From the NCBI GenBank assembly GCA_958496175.1, contig OY292279.1, forward strand, positions 5,952,001 to 6,016,000: a stretch of DNA of 64,000 nt, in the 5' to 3' direction. Position numbers and translations under genes: made by a program. Positions 1 through 11,760 of the stretch are shown here, piece by piece. Under the pieces are notes generated by a model. That model made no database searches, was not told the origin of the DNA, and saw nothing but the letters and a program-made list of their open reading frames with translations. This DNA comes from Sisyra terminalis. Taxonomy: Eukaryota; Arthropoda; Insecta; Neuroptera; Sisyridae. Position 1 is the first letter of the stretch, and the number at the start of each line of letters is the position of its first letter.

Positions 1-329
1 ATTCACTAGTTTGGGGCATTCATCCCCCAAATTCTCACGGTGGGGATTCATTCCAGGGATACGAATGTGTGTTTATCTAGAACTCTTGTACTACTGCTCG
101 GCTTTGGCCACGTTTACATCGTTCAAGTAGCCAAAGCACACGGCCCTATCCCCAACCCCAAACCCCACAATTCCCGTGCTTGTCCCTTGTGGCAGAGCAT
201 CACTCACGTCATTATGTCATGGAGATGCTCGCCCTCAAAACATCCTTAGGGATTACCACAACGATGCCGTTCTACCTTCTTTTAGGCTCCTCATTTTCAC
301 ACACATACATACTCGCCCGTCCATTGCGA

Positions 330-331
<2 letters not shown>

Positions 332-401
<70 letters not shown>
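332..401. repeat. (TA)n microsatellite
   Basis: About 70 bases of uninterrupted TA dinucleotide. It produces spurious Tyr-Ile open frames on the plus strand that are not genes. Confidence 0.98.
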
Positions 402-403
<2 letters not shown>

Positions 404-763
404 TCCCCTCGACCGCCTCAATTCCCATCTTTTACCGTTTACGGATCTCGTGCATGAATAATTGTTTGGAGCATTTACGAACGAAATGGCCTCTGAATTC
501 TATAATGGATTATTATTTAACCGTCTCAACGGAGTGACCTTAAGGAACTAGAACTAGGTAATTTGTGTGAATTTCATTCCGTTTATTGTCCATGTTATAT
601 ATACATCTTGGCTTCAACAAATAAATGATATTGCCTTTTACTTTCTATCCTACTTTTATACAAGCTTTTTTCACAAAATACTTTGTACCTTTTTCTAGAA
701 TGTATGTTGAAAAATAACTTTAATACTAATTGCGGAGATTAACCATAAAATACTCATCTAGTT

Positions 764-966
764 CAGCGGTTCCTAACCTTTTTTAGCCGCGGACCCCCAA
801 GGAAATCAAGCATAATGCCAAGGACTTCTGAGTGAAAAAAAGGTGCAATTTTCTGACACTGTTATATTTTAGTATTCCTGCATTAAATTAAAAAACAAAA
901 AACAAACATCTTCAAATGGGACCGCGGACCGGCAGGGGTCCGCGGACCACAGGTTAGGCAACAACA
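764..966. mobile_element. hAT-type MITE with 8-bp target duplication
   Basis: A 203-bp element with imperfect terminal inverted repeats. The left end reads CAGCGGTTCCTAACCT; the right end, reverse-complemented, reads TGTTGTTGCCTAACCT. A GC-rich GGTCCGCGGACC-type block lies near each end. It is bounded by identical 8-bp copies of ATCTAGTT at 756-763 and 967-974. An 8-bp duplication and a CAG-GGTT-CTAACC end are typical of non-autonomous hAT elements. It has no coding capacity. Confidence 0.88.
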
Positions 967-1084
967 ATCTAGTTGGATTCAAAATAAATGGAATCAATAA
1001 AACAAAAAATTGAGAAAATGGTTGACCCAAAAGGCCATATCTGCAATTTCCCGCTAAGTTCAGTTATTATGCGCTTGCAATTTT

Positions 1085-1475
1085 GCCGCTTTTGCGATGG
1101 TTTTAGAGCTCGAAGAGCTCAAAAATTTATTATTATATTTTAAACTCTCCAAGCTCAAAAAAAGCTGTTTGATACTTTTGAGCTCTTCAAGCCAATATAT
1201 AAAATATATAAAATTGCATTGGTTAATGTAAACCGCGTGAAATTCAGTTTACACAATTGAAAGTTATAGCAGTTTGAAAATGAAAAAAATCGTTTTACAT
1301 CAAACTTTTGGCTCGAAGAGCTTTTTTTGAGCTTGGAGAGCTTAAAATATGTCAATAAATTTTTGAGCTCTTCAAGCCCAAAAGTCTAATAAAAGTTTGA
1401 TAAAAAACGATTTTTTTCACTTTCAAACTGCTATAACTTTCAATTGAGTTAACTGATTTTCACGCGGTTCGTGTG
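1085..1475. repeat. Inverted repeat with GAGCTC-rich arms
   Basis: The block at about 1231-1321 (starting AACCGCGTGAAATTCAG) is the approximate reverse complement of about 1363-1469 (ending GATTTTCACGCGGTT). The short motif GAGCTCTTCAAGC and its complement recur several times between and beside the arms. It looks like a foldback MITE; ends and target duplication are not resolved. Confidence 0.7.
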
Positions 1476-1494
1476 CATTTTTTTATATTTAGTA

Positions 1495-2035
1495 GACTAG
1501 GGCAAAAAATCGACTTTTTTTTTTGAAAAGTATATCAAAAATATTATTCAAGGTGGCAAAAATCTATCACCTTCGGGAGGTCTATCATCTTCAATTTCGA
1601 TTTTTTATTTGTGCTTTCATTTTTGCGTAAATGCTGTCAAACTATCAAGGTAAAAAAAATTATCTGCACATATATTTATAGAAAATTAAATTTCCTACGG
1701 AAAACGTTTCTTTAAAAATTTTTGCCAGACACGCCGGGTTTCCGAATAATCAAGCTTCAGACAATGATATAATTTTTAGATTTATCTTCTTTACTTTGGA
1801 ATTTTGTAACTAACGAGCAAATAAGTATATAGAAATAAACAATATGGATTCTTAAAGGGAATTTAATGCCTTACAAAAAAAATCCTTAACGTTTTTACAT
1901 AAAATTGTTTTTTCAAAAGTTATTCACAATTAAATTTGAAGTAATGATTAAATTATTGTTTTTTCCGTTGTTGAACCAATTGTGAAAGTGTGATTTTATG
2001 TAAAAACGTTAAGACACCTTTTATTTTTATGATGT
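1495..2035. mobile_element. Truncated half of a foldback element (family of 13766-14808)
   Basis: It starts GACTAGGGCAAAAAATCGAC after a TA. It then follows, with substitutions, the left arm and loop of the complete palindromic element at 13766-14808, including TTTTTGCGTAAATGCTGTCA, the GACACGCCG region and the AAAACGTTAAGACACC centre. The second arm is missing, so this is a 5' half copy. Confidence 0.75.
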
Positions 2036-4443
2036 GATTTTTATCATGATAAGGATGTTTTTCCGCATTTTGCCTACTACCAAAATCTTGCTTCATCTAA
2101 TAAATACTTTTTTCTATCCATAAAGAAAATCTTCTCTTCATAGGTCTTAAAACCACTTGCGAAATAAAATCGTACCTTCAGGACCATTTGTTGTCGAAAA
2201 CACAAAAAATTTGGATTGAAGCTTTCTGGAAAATGAAAATCGGTAATAAGGTAAAAGGGTTTTCAAAGTACAAAATAAAAAATAATACTTAAACAGTAAA
2301 TATAGAACTTATGGGACAGCCTATACATTTGGAAAAATATTTACCTACCAGGAAAATTATTGTTGCAGAAAATTTATGCAGCTATAGAAACAACAATCAA
2401 TAAAAATAATGATAACTAATAAGGAAGTTTTGGTAGTCTTTTCGGTTGTGGTAGGTCGAAAAAATGCAAAAAAAAATGATTTGCAGCAAAACATATCAAA
2501 GAAGGAATGACTAATTATTCAAGCAATTGCTAGAGGTTTGGGAGATTTGGCTTATCCAAGAATCGTAACACCAGTGGATGATGATCTTCAAGTCCTGATG
2601 GGAAAAATTTATGTTCCAAATTATTTGACTTACCTTTCTACAAAATACATAACTTGAGGTTGGTATTAATTAATGATTGCTAAAACAGTGACTACCATAT
2701 TAACAAAAATAAGGAAAAGTAGATACAATGTACTCAAGGTTTATAAAATACACAGGAGGCCTCATGCGCTATGTGACGTATCCAGAAGAAATTCGTAAAT
2801 ATCTTCAGACTGATTCAAATTTCAAAATTCTGCGTATGACGTCATATTTTTTTTCTAATGGGGCAACCTGTGTAATTTATGAACCTTGCAATGTACTAGC
2901 TTTTTTTTCTAATAAGAATATGCCAATTTGGAAATGAAATAGTTTTTTTGTTCCAGGTGTTGTACTTATACTAATATTTGTGTACCTTATGGTTAAAATA
3001 ATGCTTTTATTTAAGAGATAATTTACTTACTGAATTTATGGAGCTTTCTTCAGTCCTCTCAAAGCTTTCCTTAAAAAAAGAGCTAAAGGATTAAATTAAA
3101 CAAAATTGCATTATGTTTATTTCTGATTTATATTTTGATAACATATCAATTTCACATATGAATATTTACAATATTCGTCACATATTTTTTTTTTAAAATA
3201 TTTTTAATAGGTATAATAATATTCTTTACATAACTTATTGTTATTTTTTTTAAATTTTTTTAGCTTTTGTTTAAATTTTAATTCTGTTTTTTTTTCATTT
3301 TTTTTTTATATACCCTGTTGGTTTTGGCACAGATTGTGTGCTTTTCTTTTATCCGAAATAAATCCTTCTGATCAAATTTTTTTTCATTTTTGTTGTTCTA
3401 ATTTTTAAAATCGATCGTGATTTTAAGCGCTAACATTTGACAATTTTAACGGGGAAATTATATCTATGTTTACGTTTATATATATATATATAGTTTTTTT
3501 TTTTTTAAATATTATATTATATTTTTCGTTAATATTTTATTAGATATATTATATACTTTTTTTGTTAAATGAACATTAAGTTTCTATGCCTAATTAAATA
3601 ATGTGGAGGCGATTAATTGCATTTAGGTTGAACATTTATAAACGATTACTATATATTTATGTATATATGTTATTTATGCACTCCAATATAATCATTCGGG
3701 TTTATCAAGCACTTTTCTTTTCGAAATGAAAATTCAAACTTTTCCATCTTTTTTTTGGTGATTTTTTTTTTTTTTTTGTTATAAAATGATGTTTTTTAAG
3801 TGAATATTTTAAACATTGTTGTAATGTTTGCATCTATCATTCGATAGAATGATGATTTTTCACTTTTTAAATAGATAACAATGTTTTTGAAAGAAAATGG
3901 AAATATAACTCAGGAAGTACTTATTACTATGTGCATTCGCGTGGTGTGACAATAGCAAATTTTTTATCTCAAAAGAAAATATTTCAATTCTCAATAATTT
4001 CCAATTTTTCTGGATTAAAACATATTTTTTTTTGAAAGTAGTAAAATAATATACGTGAAATACTCCAGAAGAGGTAGAGTTGATCTTTTTCTGCTGTAAA
4101 AATTATATAATATAAGACTTAGGTCTTATAATTTAAAACATTTTAAAGAACTAAAATTCTGATTTAAAATAACTTTCGAAAAAAAATAATTTTCTATGAT
4201 TAAACTTAAGAATTCATTTAGTTAATCCTCATAAAACTTTTGAGCTTTCATAAATCTATGCTTTTTCAATTGAGATAAATTCCTTTATATTTTAATTTTT
4301 TTTTGGAAAAAATTTTTCCCCATTCTTTTAAAAGTGTTTGCCAAAAATTACAAAGGTCCCACTTTATACGTATAAACTTTTTTTTAAACTGTATTTATTA
4401 AAAATAAAAATCAAGGAAATAAAAGTGGTTTTTCAAAATGATC
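2036..4443. other. AT-rich stretch without a recognisable gene
   Basis: The sequence is mainly T- and A-runs. Around 2520-2660 the plus strand keeps a short protein-like open stretch (IARGLGDLAYPRIVTPVDDD), probably the ruin of a mobile-element protein, but I cannot assign a family. A short TA run sits at about 3478-3491. Nothing else could be supported. Confidence 0.5.
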
Positions 4444-4771
4444 CAAATTTTTTTAATCATTAAAGTTATTAATTTTTTTTTTGAAAAACCATAGTTCAAA
4501 AAAGATTTAGCTTTTAACAAAATTTTTCAAAAATTGCAATAAAATACCTAAGAAAAGTTTTCAATGAAAACTTTTCTTGCATTCATTTAAAATCGGATTT
4601 TTAATGATCCATTTTTTTTTATCATTAAAGTTAAAAAAGTTTTTTTCAAAAACCATAGTTAAAAAAATGTTTAGCTTTTAAGAAAATTTTTCAAAAATTG
4701 CAATAAAATACCTAAGAAAAGTTTTCAATGAAAACTTTTCTTGCATTCATTTAAAATCGGATTTTTTTATA
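4444..4771. repeat. Two-copy tandem repeat, unit about 164 bp
   Basis: Units at about 4444-4607 and 4608-4771 share long identical runs such as CAATAAAATACCTAAGAAAA and TTGCATTCATTTAAAATCGG. Corresponding positions are offset by 164 bases. Each unit also contains the small palindrome GAAAAGTTTTCAATGAAAAC. It is non-coding. Confidence 0.9.
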
Positions 4772-5916
4772 TCAAATATTTTCCTAGCATCTTTAAATGT
4801 TTTCATTGCTAATGAGAAAAGGAAAAGAGAACAAAATTTGTCTGATATGAGTTAAAATTTTCCTAGAAATGACTTAAATTTTAATCACTTATTCCCTCCT
4901 ATAAGCTTCCGCAAAGCTCAACTCTCATTTCCTGTTAAAAATCGAACTGCAAATCATTAAATTCAAAGCTCTATTTTAAAATTCACGAGCGATTTTTCGG
5001 GGTTAGCGATTTCATATGAAAAAGACGTAGAATATTGAAATTTTCTCATAAATTCTATCGCGCACCTTTCAACCTAATCCAGATCAACGTGCCATCATCT
5101 TCAGTTCGTATTTTTTTTTTTTTTGCTTTTTGCTCGTATAAATCTTGGATTTATTTATTTTTTTTTTTCATCACGTGGCACCTACACACTATATTCCAAA
5201 TCTAAAATTTGCACACAAGCCGTTACCCCTGTCTCCAATGTCAGAGTAGTGAAAAAAAGAGAAGACAACGAGGTCTTATTTCATCCCCCATTCCCCCATT
5301 TTTTTTTCTTCTTCTATCCCATCGATTCTTTTTATCAACTATGAAAACGAATTATAAGATTATTTTTAAAAAGCCAATTATTTATCTTTTTTTAAAAAAA
5401 ATTGATTTAATCCCTTCTCAATATAAAACATTTTTTTTTTTGAAGATTGATTAAAAATATTTTCTCTCTTCCTTTTCATTCTCATCCTTTTTTTTTTGTT
5501 CATTCCTTGTCTAGTCTAAATATTTTTGTGTTATTTTTTTAATAGAGTAATTTAAACATTTTTTTTTTTATACTTTCCACTAATGTTGCGGTCATTGTCG
5601 TTTACTTTAATAGCAAATGAAATTGGTGATACGAAGAAGATAATTCAGGATGACGAAACTTCCGCCAACAACGAACGTATTTCGGAAACGTGAAGCACTT
5701 CCTGTAAAAGTGAAAAGTTTAAATTAAACATTACATTGTTGGTACAAAATTTTCAAAGAGAAAAACTTTGGAAAATTTTTTGTGTAAATAATTCACTGTT
5801 TGAAGGAAAGTTTCTTCTACTAGCCAAACTTTTCCATATTTCAAAAAAGAAAAATTTGGTAAATTTACTTAAAAAATTAAAAAGGTAGCTTCAATATTTT
5901 TTTCCAATTAATATTA
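4772..5916. other. AT-rich stretch, no gene seen
   Basis: The sequence is T-rich on the plus strand with poly(T) blocks of 9-16 bases. The open frames at 5123-5454 are low-complexity Phe/Lys translations with no recognisable domain. Nothing supportable is present. Confidence 0.6.
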
Positions 5917-7767
5917 GGGTGTCCCAAAAACACATAAGTACTTTTTTTTCAACGCATACCCCTTTATTTTATATGAATGTTGTTAAGGGTGGATCACCGT
6001 CAGAACGTACAAAAAAATGACTTTTTTAAAACTGCTGCCATTTTTTTTTTAGAGATATTAAAAAACGGTCTTCGGCATGTAAAAGTTGAAGTTTTGAACT
6101 ATTTTCTTTTTATTTGCCCCGATATGTCCCCCCTCTCCTCCCCCTTTTACAGTGCTTTGAAAAAAGGTATTCAAAAATGAGGAGGCAAACGGGAGACAAG
6201 TTTTCTCGGAAACCGGAAGTCGGATCATGATTTTCCAAAGAATGCAGGTTTTGGTAATGCGTCTTTTTGGTACTGAACCTCGAAAATCAGAAAAAAGTTG
6301 AAAATTCATAAAATGGCGCGACTTTGAAAAAAAAGGTAAAAAAAACGACCTTTTTTAGACCTTTCCCCCTCTCCCACTTTGAGGAGGGGAAGGTTTGGCC
6401 AATTTCAGAGGTTCAGTACCAAGAAGACGTGTTGAACTATAACAATCTTTAGTTTCAAGTCAATCTGTCGGATAGTTTATGAGAAATCTTGTCTCCCAGT
6501 TTTAAAAAGTTGATTTCGAGAAAAACGCATTTAAAGTTTTTTTAAGATATTTTTTTATGTTATTATCAATTTATTCAATTGAGCGCATGTATATATGTAT
6601 ATATAGGTTTATAACTCGAAATATTTCGAATATCGACAAATCCTTTTAACACGTTATTCTTGAATGTTATAAGAAGACATTTATGAAAAAAAAATCTATT
6701 TTTTTTTCTGACGGTGATCTACCCTTAAAACAATTGAAATTAAATGTTCTTGCCCGTAAAATCACTGCAACCCGTGCCGACTTGTATCGATACGTACCAA
6801 TACTTGTATAGGAAGACGCTTTGGAGTTAACGTATGGATGTGCTTTCTATTGCTTATTTGTTTAAAAAGTAAATTTATTTTTTTCATTTAGTCCACATGT
6901 CAGTGAAATTATGCAGTTCTATTATGGAAATATTTTTAAAATGAAACCTAAGATATTAATGTATGATCAGTCCCTTCAGCTCGTGCATCAATTTCATCCT
7001 ACTAGAAAACCTCACTTTACGCATATGTATCGAAAATTACTATTCTGGCATTACCTATTAACATTCAACGCTAAACCTTAATTGCAATGGAATTAAGCTT
7101 TAGAAGAACCTCACCTGGTAATTTTTGGTGCTTTTTAAAAGCTTTGAAAGCTTACGAAAAAAATAGACAAATTTATCTCAAAATTGGCTTTACAGAAGTT
7201 CTGCCAGCATTTATTGTATTTAATAGATGAAATTTTAGTTATGTCCGTTGATGATGATGTAGCCCAAAATCCAAAAGTAAAATTTTTACAACGAATAAAC
7301 GCTATATCCCATTGAAAAAAGAAATTAGTGACTCAATTTACGGTTATTCTGGCAAGTTATAATATGAGTTTTATTTATTGTTGAGATATATGATAAGGGT
7401 ACGTTTATTTTTAATTTCAGAGAAAATCATTTATGAATTTATTTTATTCAAATTATATTGTAACTGGAAAAAGCCATGTTTGAGAAGAAAAACTACTGAA
7501 TAATGTTCTCTTAATAAAAAATACTTTATAAATATAAGATACAGACAAAGCAGTGTTTTATTTACTAAATTGTCAAAGATTTTATATATCTGTATGGTTT
7601 CTACATTAATTTTTATATTAAAAGTTTGTAATCAACTCGGCACGGGTTATTGTTGTTCGATAGCGATAATATTTAACATTTTAGTTATTTGGGTCACAGA
7701 GAAAAAAAAATAGTATGCGTATAAAAATTCGAAAAAAATTGTTTTGCCTTTATAGCTTGGGACACCC
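5917..7767. mobile_element. TA-flanked DNA transposon, internally deleted copy
   Basis: Terminal inverted repeats GGGTGTCCCAA and TTGGGACACCC are flanked by TA at 5915-5916 and 7768-7769. The interior matches parts of the longer copy at 44790-48103: the GTATGGATGTGCTTTCTATT block near 6830 and 44965, and the GTTGATGATGATGTAG block near 7246 and 47217. The transposase-like segment found in the longer copy is absent here. A separate TTAA element is inserted at 5987-6724. Superfamily undetermined; TA duplication would fit Tc1/mariner-like integration. Confidence 0.8.
5987..6724. mobile_element. TTAA-flanked MITE, family 1, copy 1
   Basis: A 738-bp element between TTAA at 5983-5986 and TTAA at 6725-6728. 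Its ends read GGGTGGATCACCGTCAGAA and, in inverse, GGGTAGATCACCGTCAGAA. Open frames inside are short and not domain-bearing. TTAA duplication is characteristic of piggyBac and Kolobok elements; which one cannot be decided here. The same family recurs at 49298-50003. The uninterrupted host site is visible in the related element at about 44868-44885, where a single TTAA is present. Confidence 0.92.
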
Positions 7768-7787
7768 TATTTAAAATATAAATATTA

Positions 7788-8649
7788 GGGTCGTCCTTAA
7801 TAGCGGTGTTTTTGAATTTCTTTGCTCTCAGGAGCTCAAATGTTTCTAAATTGATATAAAGAAAATTATCTGTAATTTTCAGCTCTTTATATTAACTTTA
7901 AGATAGTCCGCTTTCCAACTTAAGTTTCTTATGGAAATAACGTGGGAAAAATTAATTTGTTCTTTAGAATTCCATAACTCAGCGACCAAAAAAATCAAAA
8001 GTAATTAATCTTATCATGTTTATTAAAAATTTAACGCTCTACAAAAAAGAGCTCTTGTAATTTTTCGCTAAATCTATTGGCTTAAGAGTTATTGGCTTAT
8101 CTAATGGCTTAAGAATGCGGCACTAATAGTCAATGAAAATATAATGCATTTTTAAACTGAACATGAGTTTCTACATTGCTAATATTGAGTCGTCGTGAAA
8201 AATCACAAGAATAATATTGTATTTGCTTTTTTTGATCTTAAATACAAATTTTGCAAAAAAAAATTGATATATTTCGTAAAAAATAAAATAAAAAAAAAAT
8301 TATAGTCGAAAATATTAATTATTATAAAATAAATGAACTTTGAACTCGAATTACTCTTAAGCAAATAGACTTAGCGAAAAATCATAAGAGCTCATGTTTG
8401 TAGATCATCAAATTTACAATAAATCTAATGCAATTACTTGCTTTCGATTTATTTGATCGCTGAATTATGGAATTCTAAAGAATAAATTAATTTTTTCCCA
8501 CGTTATTTCCATAAGAAACTTACGTTGGAAAGCGGACTGTCTTAAAGACTATCTTAAACAATTTTCAGGGATTTTTTTTTTATCAATTTGGTTACATTTG
8601 AGCTCCTAGGAGCAAAGAAATTCAAAAACTTTCCTATTAAAGACCAATG
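7788..8649. mobile_element. Palindromic foldback element
   Basis: The left arm starts GGGTCGTCCTTAATAG and the right arm ends CTATTAAAGACCAATG. The arms are near-complementary for about 250 bases; AACGTGGGAAAAATTAATT on the left faces AATTAATTTTTTCCCACGTT on the right. The interior includes CGCTCTACAAAAAAGAGC near 8034, a version of the module shared with other palindromic elements here. A TA precedes the left end; the right boundary is approximate. Confidence 0.85.
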
Positions 8650-9396
8650 TATATTTTGGCAAAAAAAATTATTTATTTTAGTTTTAATTATAACATTTTT
8701 ATTAAAATTGTGGTCTTCGTTTTTATATCAAACGGAAATTCATTTTCCGCCAAACAAACCGAGAAATTTTCGTTGATAGATATAAAATTTTGATGAGGAA
8801 ACGTTACAAAAATGAAATCGAAAACTCAAGTTTTCATCAAATAAAAGACATATGCAGCAAAAATACAAACTTCTCATTTCCTCTTTCACATATCCGGGTG
8901 CGCATCATACAATAGCGATCACATAGGGTGTGAGGGTGGATTGTGAACCGCAAAAAACTTTTCACTGGCAAATGTAAAAACACAACTCAATAGGACTTTT
9001 CGTTTCGATTGTAACTTATCTCAAAAATTTTACACTTCCAAATGATAGCCAAACGAAATCTAGACGAATTGGTTTAGTTTTTTCGTACAACTTTCTTGAA
9101 TTCATGCATACATTATCGGAAAATATACGATCGGCACGAAAAAACACAAGAAAAACTCCCACAAATAATAAAGAAACGAAAAAATAGGGGGAAAATATTT
9201 AAATTTTTTGTCACACGAAAAAAAAATGCGATGACTTCAATTCATCGGGACATCATCTTTGAATGGTTTATGACTTTGATTCCGAATTCTTTGATTTGCC
9301 ACCATTTTTTTCTATTGATTCTTGGCAATGAAAATATTCCTATGTTGGAGTTAAAATTAACTATTAAATTAATATTAATATGAAATTTTTATTTAT
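8650..9396. other. AT-rich stretch, no gene seen
   Basis: No repeat family recognised and no coding signal beyond short chance frames. Confidence 0.5.
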
Positions 9397-9580
9397 TTAT
9401 TGAATTTAAATTGAAAATATTTTATTTTTGTGAATCAAGAAGCCTGATGAAGTTATGATACGTAACGAAACGTAGCTAATTGAATAGTAAAAATATTAAA
9501 TAAAAAAACCGATCTTAAACAATCTGAATTGTCTTCTTATTTAAAAAAATAAAAGCTGAGATCTGAATTTTATCATCTGT
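9397..9580 (+). mobile_element. Penelope-like 3'-region fragment, family P1
   Basis: It runs from TTTATTGAATTTAAATTGAA through AAGCCTGATGAAGTTATG and ACGAAACGTAGCTAATT to GAATTGTCTTCTTATTT and a TCTGAATTTTATCATC tail. The same block occurs at 34085-34330 and 62207-62390. The GATGA...CGAAACG signature is common downstream of Penelope-like reverse transcriptases in insects; no reverse transcriptase is attached here, so the family call is inferred from that signature. Confidence 0.6.
9444..9470 (+). ncRNA. Hammerhead-like core motif (P1, copy 1)
   Basis: CTGATGA, one extra A, stem strand GTTATG (9452-9457), loop ATA, stem strand CGTAAC (9461-9466), then GAAAC. The stem pairs over six positions with one T-G wobble. 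CTGANGA and GAA are the invariant hammerhead core elements. A canonical core has no unpaired base between CTGATGA and stem II, and I do not see a clear stem III, so activity is uncertain. Confidence 0.4.
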
Positions 9581-11264
9581 TAATATTAACTTGTTAAAAT
9601 AATTTTCTGGTGAAACTAACAAACGAGAAAGCGAAATATTTTATTGAACAATAAAATATATATTTCATAACATAATCTAACCACGATGAAAGTAGAAAGA
9701 GCAAAAGCTGTACGGAATTCGCATTAAACTTTTAGCAGATAAAAGTTTATTTTTCATCCCGGTTTTTTTATGTCGAGAACAAGTTAAAACCATGTATGAT
9801 GAACCCAAAAACTTTTATCGTTGTTTTTCATGAAAAAATTAGTGCAAAAATACTTACCATTAAATTCAATCCCTGGAAAAGGTGGCAAGATCCATTCGAA
9901 GCAGCCCGAAAAGAAGACAAGAACACACATTAATTTTTTCTTCTACGAAAAATAGATTTTTTTCCACATCAAGGGGCAGCTGATAATAAGAATATAAGCT
10001 GAATTTATGTCTTCGTCTTTTTTCATCATTGCCCCAAGTACCAACACCATTTTACCAGCCACCGGTAGCCATACATAGCCTCCCTTTTTCGATTATACGA
10101 TTTTTTCATATTGTCTCATTTTAAATGTACTTTATTACGTCGTTTCCCGCGTCTTTGCCATTTAAATTTCGATCAGTTTAAAATATGGAGCCAAAAGAAA
10201 CTGTTAAGCATAAAAGTAAATAATGGCAACATTTATCAAGGCTCAGCTATAATCATTTCGAATGACTCATCTCATTTTTTTGGCGTTGGTGACAAAATCA
10301 TTTTTTTTTTTTGTAATTCATTAAGACGCTTTTTATATGATGGATGGAAAGTGCGTCGGGGTTGTGTTTTAGTTCATGTCAAAAATTTGTAAATAAAAAA
10401 TAAATGTCAGACCTATTCATTAATACAAGCAGGTGTTGGTACCTTTATATTTAGTTTTTATACATTCGTATCTGACGACGCTTTTTATAATTGCTTTCAA
10501 ATTGTCTTTTTAAATGATCATTTGTGCGTCACAATTCATATTTTATTTAACGTCTGGAAAAAAAAATTGTAAGGGAAAATTGTGCTTTCATAAACATTTT
10601 TTTTTTTTGTTAATTAGATTCATTTATTTGAGCCTTGCATAAATGTGACGACTACTGATGATGTTTTATTTTAAAAATACAGAATAAAGTTTTTTTGTTC
10701 TTGATTGTTCAAAATTCTCTTCAAAATAAGGAAGAGGGGGGCATCCTTTCTAAAAAAGATTGACATTTGTTTCTTAAATCCCAAAGAAAATAATTTCCAT
10801 GAAATTGCTCTACTGATTTTTAAAAGCTCAGAGATTGAGATGAATAAATCATTTTTCCAAAAGCTCTTTATTTAATCAAAATGTCTTCCATTTGTTCCTA
10901 TTTACATTTCCCAAGGAAATTTTATTGCAGCTTGTCTTAAGGAAATACTTGCCTTTAGAATCAATAACTTTTGACATCAATTTTTGGAGAATTTTTTCGT
11001 TTTTGTATAATATAGAACAATTTTTTGCAAAGCTTCAGAAAAATCGAGGGACAGAAAAAAATTTGAACTCTGTGGCTATAAGCATATTTAATGGATCTTT
11101 GATCTTCCAAATTTAATTTCTTCTAACAAAATAGACCAATTTTTATGGAATAAATAATATGAAATTTAATAAGCAATTGGATGAATTTTTGAGCAATTGA
11201 AAAAAAATCGCCTAAAGTGGACTGGAAATTAAAATTTAAATAATATATTTATTAGGGTGATTTT
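9581..11264. other. Low-repeat AT-rich stretch around a possible exon
   Basis: It is less repetitive than its surroundings, with moderately GC-rich patches near 9860-9930 and 10030-10090. On the minus strand 9858-9930 reads as a short ATG-started hydrophobic peptide ending in a consensus donor (listed separately). The plus-strand frame at 10111-10392 has no recognisable domain. Confidence 0.4.
9858..9930 (-). other. Possible small exon with consensus splice donor
   Basis: On the minus strand an ATG at 9930 opens 24 codons, a hydrophobic stretch beginning MCVLVFFSGCFEWILPP. They end after one further base in G|GTAAGTATTTTT, a near-perfect insect donor in phase 1. It could be the signal-peptide exon of another gene, an alternative exon of the Ig gene, or chance. 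No matching downstream Ig exon was found below 9858. Confidence 0.2.
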
Positions 11265-11760
11265 TTTTTGACTTTTTTTTTTTTTTTTGGTCCCATCGTG
11301 AAATTTTGTTGGAAATACCAAAAAAAAAAAAAATTCAGAAAGTTTGAGCCCTTAATATTAATTTTAAGTCCTCGACCAAGACGTGTAAAGATTTCCCATT
11401 GAAAAAACACGGAAACTTTGATTTTTTATTTTTAAATTTATATATCTCAGCGGCATTTCATGGGATCGCTTTTATCGAAGATGGTTTTTTCTTAGAATTA
11501 AACGCTCTACAAAAGTGCTCATGGCGACAAAGTCGTGACTCACACTGGTGAGGTAGTACGAGCCACTGAATCTGATTTTTCCATAAAATTCGCGTCTTTT
11601 TTGCATTTATCTCGTAAATAACAAGAGCTACGGAAAAATTATAAATAAAAAAACTTGTAGAGAATTTGATTTCCTACAAAAAAGTTCCTGTAGATCAAAT
11701 CGCTAAGATCAATATTAAACGAGATATATAGCCTTGAATTGATTTTTCTGTGAAATTTTT
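11265..11760. mobile_element. Partial palindromic-class element
   Basis: It starts GGGTGATTTTTTTTTGAC after TA and contains GAGCCCTTAATATTAA, ATATATCTCAGCGGCATT, AACGCTCTACAAAAGTGCTC and GATTTCCTACAAAAAAG. These are the internal sequence types seen in the complete foldback elements of this window. I could not find a matching right end, so boundaries are approximate and the element may be truncated. Confidence 0.5.

Noticed and set aside
176..461. Two plus-strand frames of about 93 codons
   Set aside because: Most of their length is the translated TA microsatellite (Ile-Tyr repeats).
10111..10392. 93-codon plus-strand frame
   Set aside because: No domain, no splice context, composition like other chance frames in this AT-rich DNA.
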